From Phoma sp. XZ068 (lineage: Eukaryota; Ascomycota; Dothideomycetes; Pleosporales; Didymellaceae): a stretch of 64,000 bases of DNA. The translations under genes and the position numbers were made by a program. Under the pieces are notes generated by a model. That model saw only the letters and a list, made by a program, of their open reading frames with translations. It did no database searches and was not told the origin of the DNA. Location of the stretch: contig RBKR01000004.1 in assembly GCA_004835665.1 (NCBI GenBank), positions 1,612,001 to 1,676,000 of the forward strand. The letters run 5' to 3'. This document shows positions 55,862 to 64,000 of the stretch, in pieces. Numbering within the stretch: position 1 is the first letter of the stretch; each line of letters opens with the position of its first letter.

Positions 55862-57567
55862 ATGAATCCACAAGAAAACCAGCCTCTACTATCACCTTCG
55901 TTGTCACAGTCTGACAGTACCAAAACATATGTCGAAAGCGATGATGGGCGGCCACATCAACCAACGCGCTCGATTGAGGACGATGTGCTACCGGAGACCT
56001 CGATACTCGGACGAACAATTTCCTGGTCCAGCGCGTATATCCTCGTCATCTCACGCGTCATTGGCAGCGGTATCTTCGCAACTCCCGGTGTCATTGTGAA
56101 GGCTGTTGGAAGTGTCGGTCTCAGCCTGTCGCTATGGGTGCTTGGCGCTGTTGTTGCAGCTTGTGGACTTGCTGTTGCTCTGGAGTACGGTTGCATGCTG
56201 CCTCGATCTGGAGGTGAGAAAGTCTACCTGGAGTTCACATACCGAAAACCTCGATACCTGGCCAGCACACTCATGGCTGTACAAGCGGTATTGCTTGGCT
56301 TCACAGCTAGCAACTGCATTGTATTCGCCCAGTATACCCTATATGCATTCGATATCGAGGCTACCGATGTTCTTCGAAAGAGCCTGGCCGTGGGTCTGCT
56401 CACTGCAATAACCATAGTGCATGGATGCTTCAGAAAATCTGGCATTGCGATACAGAACTTCCTCGGTTGGATCAAGGTTGGCTTAGTCTTGTTTATGGTT
56501 TTGTCTGGATTGTTTGTAGTCATCTTCAAGCCTCAAGGTCTTGACGGACGACGGAGCCACTTCCCAACAGGAGCAGACGTCTGGAAAGACACAGAGTGGA
56601 GCTGGGGGACGATCTCGACAGCGATGTTTAAAGTGTTCTACTCGTATGCTGGACTCAACAACGTGAGCAATGTTCTCAACGAAGTCCGCAACCCGGTTCG
56701 AACACTGAAATCGGTATCAATTACCGCACTCATCACAGCATGCATTCTTTATTCTTTAGTCAACGTTGCGTACTTCATCGTTATCCCTCTCGACGAGATC
56801 AAGGAAAGCAAGGAGCTCATTGCTGCGTTGTTCTTCGAAAAGGTCTTCGGGGCAACAGTAGGCAAGGTCATACTTCCACTTGCAGTGGCTTTGTCGGGAG
56901 CTGGCAATGTTATGGTGGTTACTTTTGCACTGGTAAGCTGCCTTGCATTCACAATATATTCTAAGCTCACACCTGACAGGCCCGCTTGAACCAAGAAATC
57001 GCACGACAGGGCTTCCTGCCTTTTCCTGAACTCTTGGCTTCGTCGAAACCGTTCAATGCTCCTCTAGGTGGTCTGATCGTGCACTATATTCCATCTTTGT
57101 TGGTCATAGCTCTCCCGCCCTCGGGCGAAGTATACTCTTTTATTCTTGAAGTTGAGGGGTACCCGGGTCAGATTTTCGCACTGGCAACTTCAGCTGGTCT
57201 ACTCTGGCTCCGCTACTCTAGGCCTGACCTCAAACGGCCGTTTAGAGCCTGGAACTTGGCTATAGTGTTGCGAATCGCTCTCTGTCTTGCTCTGCTCGCT
57301 GCCCCTTTTTTCCCACCAGAGCAACAGAGGAGGACAGGCATCTGGTACGCGACTTATGCTGTGGTCGGCATCAGTGTGTAAGTAATCTTCTGCAACTTAT
57401 CTGACATTCGAAAATTGACTTTCCTGTGTAGCATTGCATTCGGCTTTGTGTATTGGTATGTGTGGCTCAAGCTCATCCCGAAGTGGAGAGGCTACCGTGT
57501 GGAGGAAAAGGCTAGTGTATTGGACGATGGTACAACCATCACTCAACTGATCCATGTCGCAACGTAG
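55862..57567 (+). CDS. MUP1-type amino-acid permease (L-type transporter family)
   Basis: This is a plasma-membrane amino-acid transporter of the APC/LAT family. It resembles yeast Mup1 and Mup3, which take up methionine and cysteine; specificity here is inferred. The exons are 55862-56932, 56980-57377 and 57432-57567, giving 534 aa. After a hydrophilic N-terminus (MNPQENQPLLSPSLSQSD) come about 12 hydrophobic helices. The first carries the conserved unwound segment ISRVIGSGIFATPGVI. GWIKVGLVLFMVLSGLFVVIF and FYSYAGLNNVSNVLNEVRNPVRTLK are family hallmarks. The cytosolic tail is short (EEKASVLDDGTT). It is divergent from CHL1 and lies 390 bp upstream of an oxidoreductase gene in the same direction. 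Confidence 0.93.
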
Positions 57568-57954
57568 ATCTTCCTAGGATGAAATGACGATGAAACCGTA
57601 GTAATTGCACAATGTCATATCTATAATTGTGCAAGTATGTTGCTGACCACCATGCGAACAAATGAAGTTTCATACGTCACACCAAACGTGTAACTAAACA
57701 ATGTTTGTCAGCTTAGATCCACCTTCCCATACTGAGCCATTGAGCTTGAACCAAACAATCCAAGCCGATTATGTGTGGAGGGATGGATTCATCCGCATGG
57801 CATTTCAAATCCGATCACTCGGTCGTCTGAGCATATGACGTGCTTGCGGGGAACTCTTAAGCTGACATATCACTCGCACAGTGTTTCTTGAGACAACTAT
57901 AAGAGCCGCTAACTTCGTTCTCGATAGAAATCAACTCGAGATAGCTATATCATA
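57568..57954. other. Intergenic region between permease and oxidoreductase
   Basis: A 387-bp spacer: permease 3' end and promoter of the next gene. No further feature is seen. Confidence 0.6.
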
Positions 57955-58965
57955 ATGGCAACCGCAGCAGTTTCTTCACCTACTCCAGCCCCAATATACG
58001 CCCCGCAGACTGTGCAATCTGCAAAACAGCCAGGACTTACTGGACCGCAAGATGTACAGACTGTCCTGAACTATCACAAGCCAAACGAGGATGGCTCGCC
58101 ACCTCATCCCACATATGTCGACCGTCCAGAGACGTACAATCGCCCATTTGAGTCTCATCCTGCAGTGGTCAAAGACGTGCGCGGCCATGAAAATGACTTC
58201 TCTCTCGATTCCAATGGTTTCCAATTTTACAAGCACCAGAGTGTGGAGAAAGACTTCATCGATGATGAGCAGATTAAAGATCGATATTACAAAGAGACCG
58301 AACAGCTTCTGAAAGATGCGTGAGTGGACATCGTGTTTAGTAACGTAAGCATAATAATGCTGACATGTAGAAGTACTGGTGCAACACGCATCTACATCTT
58401 TGACCACACCATTCGTCGCCAACCTCCAGGTGACGGTTCCACTGCCCGACAACTGCGTGGTCCAGTGCAGCGTGTTCATATTGACCAGTCCTACGATGCT
58501 GCGCTCTCTCGTGTACCCTTCCATCTGCCCGAAGATTCCGACAAGTTACTTCAGTCTCGAGTTCAGATAATCAATGTATGGCGACCGATCAAAACTGTAC
58601 AGCGTGATCCTCTCGCAGTGGCAGAAGCTTCAAGTGTCTCCGAAGATTCTTTGGTCGTCACAGAGCTTATCTACCCCAATCGTCGGGGTGAAACGTATGC
58701 TGTAAAGCACGATCCTGCCCATCGGTGAGTTCAACGAACACATTCTCAGTGTTATGGTTGCTGACAGCTGTTCAGATGGTTCTACAAGTCGAACCTCAGC
58801 CCTGATGAGGTCATTCTCATCAAATGCTTTGATTCAAAGAAGGATGGGCGTGCGAGGCGTGTGCCGCACACTGCATTCCACATACCAGGTACCGAGGACA
58901 AAGAAGGCAGAGAGAGTATCGAAGTGCGTGCTTTGGTGTTTCACGAGCAGGAGAGCCTGGAGTGA
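57955..58965 (+). CDS. CmcJ/NvfI (AsaB-like) family oxidoreductase
   Basis: This belongs to the GA4-desaturase/CmcJ-NvfI/AsaB family found in fungal secondary metabolism; members are thought to act as hydroxylases or desaturases. The exons are 57955-58319, 58371-58724 and 58776-58965, giving 302 aa, the usual size. Conserved blocks are QTVLNYHKPNEDGSPP at the N-terminus, VQRVHIDQSYDAAL, SRVQIINVWRPI, HRWFYKSNLSPDEVILIKCFDS and RRVPHTAFHIP. The His-x-Asp in VHIDQS and the later histidines may bind iron. No signal peptide or membrane helix is present. The product is unknown; there is no synthase gene within the window, so it may be a stand-alone member. Confidence 0.9.
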
Positions 58966-59406
58966 CCGTGCTACTATCACCGATTATGAAATATGTGCTA
59001 CTTTTGGCCTTTTAATTTTCTCGCGCGGGTGCAACTTCCATGCAAGCACTACAAATCAATGTCGTTTGATACTTGCTAGTGCCTTCCTGCTCACGCTGTC
59101 GAAAGTTGACCTTCTGACAAGATAGAATGGAAATTGCTCATTGCTGTCTATTAGCTTCTGAGATGTGAGGAAAAGATTCATGGTTCATTGCACTGTGCAG
59201 GAGATGCTGAGCTGTTGGCATGGCCGTCTTAATATTCCAGGCATTGGGCGATGATTTGAACTACCCGTTGCACGAAAAAGTACATCGACACATGTCCGTA
59301 CCTCTTGCAGCTTGTACTGTCACTTTGCTTCAAATCACAAGTTGCATAAATGTCGTTCTATCATAATAATTCGCGATTCGTCTTGCAAACTGGTTAAGAA
59401 GTTCTG
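58966..59406. other. Convergent intergenic region
   Basis: About 440 bp between the oxidoreductase 3' end and the minus-strand frame on its right. Nothing is recognised. Confidence 0.55.
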
Positions 59407-60324
59407 TTACCCTCCCCTCTTACTGAAAACGAAGCTCATAGCTGATGTGACTCTACTCCTGATTAGCGCAGGAAGACTTGTTTTCTTCATCCCTGAGGGC
59501 ATGCTCTGTTTTGAAACCCGATGCGAACGTCTTCGGCGTTGGGGGATGTACCGATATTCATCGGTATCGGTTCTATCATAGTACTCGTCGGACAGTTGTT
59601 CTTTGTCGAAGTCTTCTTCAGACGAATCTGCCGACGACAAGCTTAGCCGTCGTGGTGATGACCTTGCTTCATGTCGAAACCCGTCTCCGTCGCGGCTCTT
59701 GGAGTTTTGTCCAGCAACGAACCAGAGTCGGACGACTTCTGGTGTGATTGTGCACAGGGCCATCAATCGCTTTATCATGCTGGGACCTGCCTGTGGGCTA
59801 AAGGCTGCTATACCACCAGGAATTGAAAGTGCGGCAATTCCTTTTCCCAATTTACTCGACAGCTCCGTGTTAACTCGGGATTCTAATGCTTCTGTCCTGG
59901 CTTGTCGTCGAGGTGGCTCGCTGTCATCACTCTCGTCGCTGCTTGAACCGATTCGGTCGAAGTACTCGACCGCCTCCTCAAACCTTTCTGTTCCAGAGAG
60001 TGCCTCACGCGACCGCTCGACCAAGTCATCGATGTATATGTTTCCTGCTCCTTTTGCATCGCGCAGCAAACATGTAAACCGATGACGTAGGTCGTCTGGC
60101 ACTTTTGCTATTTGTAAGAGGTATTCCCCGAGCCATACAATTGGTGCCTCGCCACTGTAAGTGCTCCATGAAAGCGCAAGACTTTTACCTACTGCACGTC
60201 TTGAGCGAAATGATTTGCTTGATAAGGGAGCCCAGCGGCCAGTGCTGAAGCTCGTAACCAGATCCTCGATAGCTTCTCGGAGACTGTGTGCGAGGTCCAA
60301 TAGGGGTATCTGAAGGCTATCAGT
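59407..60324 (-). CDS. ATG-less open frame in phase with the upstream kinase, probable last exon
   Basis: About 305 open codons that begin directly after the kinase TAG stop (60327-60325) and stay in the kinase reading frame. There is no ATG before about codon 175, so it cannot easily be an independent gene. The sequence looks coding: helical in its first 120 residues (LAHSLREAIEDLVTSFS, IVWLGEYLLQIAKVPDDLRH), then acidic (SSSDESDDSEPPRR), then Arg/Ser-rich, ending SFVFSKRGG. A 3' splice site with branch-like ACTGAT and CTTCAG sits at 60307. An intron of 51 nt (donor GTTGGC) or 36 nt (donor GTTGAA), both multiples of three, would remove the TAG and fuse the frames. No domain is recognised. 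Confidence 0.55.
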   Translation of the reverse strand, partial: TDSLQIPLLDLAHSLREAIEDLVTSFSTGRWAPLSSKSFRSRRAVGKSLALSWSTYSGEAPIVWLGEYLLQIAKVPDDLRHRFTCLLRDAKGAGNIYIDDLVERSREALSGTERFEEAVEYFDRIGSSSDESDDSEPPRRQARTEALESRVNTELSSKLGKGIAALSIPGGIAAFSPQAGPSMIKRLMALCTITPEVVRLWFVAGQNSKSRDGDGFRHEARSSPRRLSLSSADSSEEDFDKEQLSDEYYDRTDTDEYRYIPQRRRRSHRVSKQSMPSGMKKTSLPALIRSRVTSAMSFVFSKRGG

Positions 60325-62220
60325 CTACACAAATCCAAATTCAACGCGGGTTATGCCAACGAACGTCGCTCTCTGGCACCAGTCGCCAAACTCGTGTTTG
60401 CTCTGGTGTGATCTGCTCTGCGACCCTCCCCATTCTTCGAAGGCGCTTCGATAACGATACCAATTCAAGGGTTTGTTCCTATGCACATGTAAGCACGAAT
60501 TACGCAAACAATTGGGACGCTGGAGAACAACCTGGGTCAACTGTTTCTTGACACAGAAGTGCGAAGGAATTTCCTCGAACTCATAGTTCAACAGTGCCAA
60601 AGCTTCTTGTATCACCGTCTCCTTGCTCACCGGCGTCCAAAATATTGGTTGTGCTAAGTCAAACTCAAAATTGAAAGACTTCCTATTCAAGATAGTTGGT
60701 GATCTTGGAGCTGTTTTTGGGGGATCTGGTGGGACTGGTATTATACGAGATATGCTATCGCTGAAACGGACTGTTTTGCCGACTGCTTCTGGCAACTTTA
60801 CGAGTGGAGGCGAATGGGCAAGACTGGTTGGCGCAGGTGTAGGCTCGGGTAAGTGAAGGGGCGGTGTTGCAGCTTTGATAGTTTCTCCGCTTACGCACGA
60901 GAAGACGCTCTCCGTTGGTTCATCGTCACCTAAGCAACACCTACCACAATAGGCGAATTTACTAAGAAGGTCATTGCTGGTGTCCCGAATACAGTCGTCA
61001 ACACGGTGCGCATCCCAGCGGTTATCACGCTCTCGCTGGAGCATGTGATGAATCCAGTCTGCGGGGAAATTATCCGATGCTGGGCCGGTGATTGCTTTCA
61101 TCTGACAGATCCACGAGTTTAGATCTACATGGCTGGCGTGATAGGGCGCCAACCATTCGTTGAGCGTCATGAAATCCTCCAGCTCTTTAATGTCGCGCCC
61201 TTTAAGAACAGTCCACATCTCAAGATAGACACATCCGAGCGACCAGATATCAGATGAAGAGTTTCGTGGTCCACTTGCAGCAATCTCTGGGCTGCAGTAG
61301 CGAGGCGTTGATGTTGTCATCCCGCTTGTAGTGCTCTGCCCCATCTCGCCCCAATCAAAGGATACCCCAAAGTCCGTTACGTAGATCTCTTCATTCTTCA
61401 CAAGGATGTTTTGTGGTTTGATGTCCTTGTGGCGGATCTTATTGTCGTGCAGAAAGCGGAGTGCTGAAGCAAGACAACCAAAGTACGTTCGGATGCGCCA
61501 TCGCCGGTCGTTGTATTCAGGCAATCTCAAGAACTCTGCCAGATTGCACTCGGCAACAGGAGACGTGATGATGCCCACGTACTTGGGATCAGTATAACTT
61601 CCAACAAGTTCAACGATATGCCGATGCGATTGTGAAAGTCGCTTCAAGTTCGAAAGCTCATTTTCGAACCTTCGCAATATCGACCGGTCCTTGCGAAAGG
61701 TCCGTCCACGCGGAATCAGCTTTCGAGCATACTCCTTGTGTGTTACGGTGCTGATAACACGATCGACAAAGCCGGATCCACCTTTTCCCAGTTGTCCAAA
61801 GCTTCGTAAAGGTATTTGAGCTGCATCTCGAAAGTGACCATGAGGAGTTCCATCTCGCTCTAGGTTTAGCGCCGCGCTGTTGTACACCAAGTGTTGAAAT
61901 TCGATGAATTCGAGTCTGGCGGTATGATCTTTCAGGCTATCCGGCAATCCACTTTGAGTAAAGGGAAATGAGATATCGGTTATATCATGACTGACGAAAT
62001 CATCTATTGCATCCAGCTGATTGATGAGGCGAAGGAGGACATAGATCCTCGGTATTTGGCTCCACGCCTCATTCGTGACTTGCAGAAGTGCTGTGATCTC
62101 GCAGATATCCTTTTCCGTGAATGGTATGCGTCTCCCCTGGACTTGAGATGCTGGGAACCAGGCTTGCAGCCTTTCTTCCTCATAGCCTTGTGGTGACATG
62201 TGCGCAAGGCTGTTGTGCAT
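60325..62220 (-). CDS. Serine/threonine protein kinase
   Basis: This is a predicted Ser/Thr protein kinase of a fungal-specific group; role and substrate are unknown. ATG 62220 (MHNSLAHMSPQ) is the first in the frame, although MSPQGYEEE at 62199 is also possible; it gives 631 aa to the TAG. An N-terminal helical region of about 140 residues precedes the kinase domain. The Gly loop is FGQLGKGGSGFVDRV, the ATP Lys is in YARKLIP (about residue 167), the catalytic loop is HKDIKPQNIL (HKD in place of HRD) and DFGVSFDWG is the metal motif. TPRYCSPEIAASGPRNSSSDIWSLGC covers the activation end. A Pro-rich linker and a C-terminal segment (FGDWCQRATFVGITRVEF) follow. The frame continues after the stop for about 300 codons. 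Confidence 0.88.
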   Translation of the reverse strand: MHNSLAHMSPQGYEEERLQAWFPASQVQGRRIPFTEKDICEITALLQVTNEAWSQIPRIYVLLRLINQLDAIDDFVSHDITDISFPFTQSGLPDSLKDHTARLEFIEFQHLVYNSAALNLERDGTPHGHFRDAAQIPLRSFGQLGKGGSGFVDRVISTVTHKEYARKLIPRGRTFRKDRSILRRFENELSNLKRLSQSHRHIVELVGSYTDPKYVGIITSPVAECNLAEFLRLPEYNDRRWRIRTYFGCLASALRFLHDNKIRHKDIKPQNILVKNEEIYVTDFGVSFDWGEMGQSTTSGMTTSTPRYCSPEIAASGPRNSSSDIWSLGCVYLEMWTVLKGRDIKELEDFMTLNEWLAPYHASHVDLNSWICQMKAITGPASDNFPADWIHHMLQRERDNRWDAHRVDDCIRDTSNDLLSKFAYCGRCCLGDDEPTESVFSCVSGETIKAATPPLHLPEPTPAPTSLAHSPPLVKLPEAVGKTVRFSDSISRIIPVPPDPPKTAPRSPTILNRKSFNFEFDLAQPIFWTPVSKETVIQEALALLNYEFEEIPSHFCVKKQLTQVVLQRPNCLRNSCLHVHRNKPLNWYRYRSAFEEWGGSQSRSHQSKHEFGDWCQRATFVGITRVEFGFV

Positions 62221-62494
62221 TGGCGAATGTTCAACGCATGGCAACGACTAAGCTGTATCAGAAGTAAGTCTGCACGCAAAGATTGTGCATTGTGCTACGT
62301 TAAAGGCTGCAATGTAGAGCTGGAAGGTATGATATGGCCCTGCGGTCATGTTTGCGGGGCAGTGCTGCTACTGCTCAGCCTCACTGCCTAGATTATGCAG
62401 GTGTGCATACATATCACACGAATGGAACGGCTACCTGTAAGCCACACCACAATCGATCCGTTGACTAAGCGAAGTCGTCCGCCATCGAGAAAAC

Positions 62495-63959
62495 TCATAC
62501 CTTCTCAAAAAACCATGAGTGCGCTGTTCCATCAGACCAAGGACCTGCTTCTATCTCATCCAGCATATCTGCAAGCTCGCTCCCACCTTGCTGCCTCAGC
62601 CAGATGCGAATCGCGTGTTCCTCAATTCTCGCCCTCCGAGTCATCCACCACAGGTCCCCAGTAGTCAACAGAATATACCACCACCCCATGATAAATACCG
62701 CTCTCATATCTTTAGCGTCCAAGAGTTCGAGAAATTCCGGTGTGATGACTGCCATAATGTACAAGAACTTCAACGCATTCTCTTGCGTAAGTTTGACGTT
62801 CGGACATCTCGACAGTGTGAGGACAGGACGATAGTAGACGTTGTTTAGTTCATTAGACAAAGCTGTAATGCCAAAGATACTCATGACGCTAGTAGCGATT
62901 TGTGGTCCTGAGTCGATAGCCATCCACTGAGGTTCTGTAAGACAGCTGTGGTCTTTGACGAGGCCACAAAATATGCTGTCCGATCTTAGAGGTTGAGCAA
63001 GTCGCCAGAGGTGCTTCTTTCCTTCACCAATCCTCAACCAGGAGAGGTCGTCTGGCTCTGACGGTTTCAATGGCCACACGTCATGTGGGTTAGTAGATCC
63101 AATTGACCAGAACGATGCAGCACCCAAGAAAACTCCAGTGGCCCAAATTGCATCGCGATGCGATGACGGAATCGGCCGAGATAGTACTTCGTTGAAGAGT
63201 TTAGAAGCTGTGTTCCAGTGTTTGAGCGCCTCTTTGCCACTGTCGGTGGTGGACGTAACCATGGAAGGGTTTGCGAGATGAGCATCATGCATTAATGTTA
63301 CACTGAGAAGCATGTGCATGAGAAAAGCATGCTGTCTTATGGTTAGCACCCTTAGTATATGACAGGTAAAAGGACTGGTTTCACCTTGCACGCGAGTTGG
63401 CAAACAAGGTCACGGTATTGTGGTGCCATCTGGGGGTTGCCAATAGTCACTGAAGTCCTCTCCCGGAATCTAGAAAAGACCTCTAGTTGTCTATTGGTAA
63501 AATGCCACGACTTGTTGATCCAAGTAAGGTTTGATGTGTTGGAACAGAGAGACTCATCCACAACAGTCGTCAGACCTGAGTTGATGGAGATGAAGTCTAA
63601 TGGAGGTATCCACATGCTCACAGCCCTACCATCACTGGGTGTACTAAAATCGGGAACCGCCTCGTCAGGGCAATTGGACTCAAATCGTATTTGGAAGGAT
63701 CCCTGAGCATCAACATTTAAGGAGCTTTCATAACCGGAGTAGTCACAAGAGACGCCATAATTTGTGCATTTCTTGCAGGAAGGATGAGCCTCGTCGCACT
63801 GTTTGGTCGAGTCAGTTCCGCGGTTATAATGAAATCCACAGAATCAAGACTCACTTTGATGCGTCGTAATTTGCAATTCGCGCATCCATTCCTTGACTTT
63901 GCGTGAGTGCGTCTCTTCCTGGCAGCCTCATTCCGGGTTCTCGCTACTACAGCCGGCAT
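62495..63959 (-). CDS. Zn2Cys6 transcription factor, UPC2-like type
   Basis: This is a nuclear regulator with an N-terminal binuclear zinc cluster. The exons are 63959-63855, 63798-63385 and 63331-62495, all phase 0, giving 451 aa. The first intron interrupts the cluster; spliced, the cysteines are Cys26-x2-Cys29-x6-Cys36-x6-Cys43-x2-Cys46-x6-Cys53, preceded by RRTHAKSRNG. This arrangement and the compact regulatory domain (LLSVTLMHDAHLANP, EALKHWNTASKLFNEVLSRP) resemble the sterol-uptake/UPC2-like group. The stop at 62495 directly follows EKV; a possible AAG|GTATGAG donor there could instead lead to a short extra exon near 62430. It is the last gene of the window and is complete. Confidence 0.88.
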
Positions 63960-64000
63960 GATCGGAAACGGTCTCAGCAAACAAATGATTGCGTAATGAC

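Noticed and set aside
59603..60085. Plus-strand Ser-rich frame of 160 codons
   Set aside because: Antisense to the open frame downstream of the kinase; composition mirrors its acidic and Ser/Arg-rich regions, and there is no domain.
1..64000. CRISPR arrays, rRNA genes, bacterial-type operons or viral insertions
   Set aside because: No regularly spaced repeats, rRNA sequence or viral genes were seen; the spliceosomal introns show a nuclear fungal genome.

Overview
This is a nuclear genome segment from a filamentous ascomycete (Pezizomycotina). The evidence is the many 44-51 bp spliceosomal introns with GTAAGT/GTATGT-type donors and CTAAC/CTGAC-type branch sites, two Zn2Cys6 regulators, a HET-NACHT-ankyrin protein, a CmcJ/NvfI-family oxidoreductase, and a decayed gene copy with C-to-T/G-to-A changes typical of repeat-induced point mutation (RIP). 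The gene repertoire fits Dothideomycetes, but that class assignment is inference. About 26 protein genes and one tRNA gene are supported. Most models were assembled exon by exon and every quoted exon sum is a multiple of three.

Layout. 0.7-7.7 kb: a Zn2Cys6 transcription factor and POL5 (ribosome biogenesis), both on the minus strand. 7.7-11.1 kb: a long gene-free tract in front of the mitotic phosphatase gene cdc25. 11-20 kb: cdc25, SLD5 (GINS), a dienelactone-hydrolase-family enzyme, RFA1 (RPA large subunit), a quinone oxidoreductase and tRNA-Ser(AGA). 20.4-23.3 kb: an AT-rich, gene-poor island. 23.3-43.9 kb: dense housekeeping genes, namely a PCI protein (Csn12/Thp1 type), a flavin monooxygenase, a TM9/EMP70 nonaspanin, NCS1, MED4, an unnamed multi-pass membrane protein, a sterol O-acyltransferase, UBP14, ISU1 and a mitochondrial carrier.

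44-52.4 kb is an accessory island: a 993-aa HET-NACHT-ankyrin protein, a truncated F-box ORF, an APH-type kinase and, 3.4 kb beyond the NLR gene, a RIP-like mutated fragment of a second copy of its ankyrin-proximal region. 52.5-64 kb: the CHL1 helicase, a MUP1-type amino-acid permease, a CmcJ/NvfI-type oxidoreductase, a protein kinase whose frame is interrupted by one TAG and then stays open for about 300 codons, and a second Zn2Cys6 regulator.

Themes. The three clear S-phase/chromosome genes (SLD5, RFA1, CHL1) each carry an ACGCGT (MluI cell-cycle box) upstream of the start codon. ISU1 seems to need an AT-AG intron. Many genes start with tiny first exons of 11-39 nt. No complete mobile element, CRISPR array or rRNA was seen. 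The most unusual signals are the NLR relic, the TAG-interrupted kinase frame and the ISU1 donor site; none of them amounts to a clearly new system.
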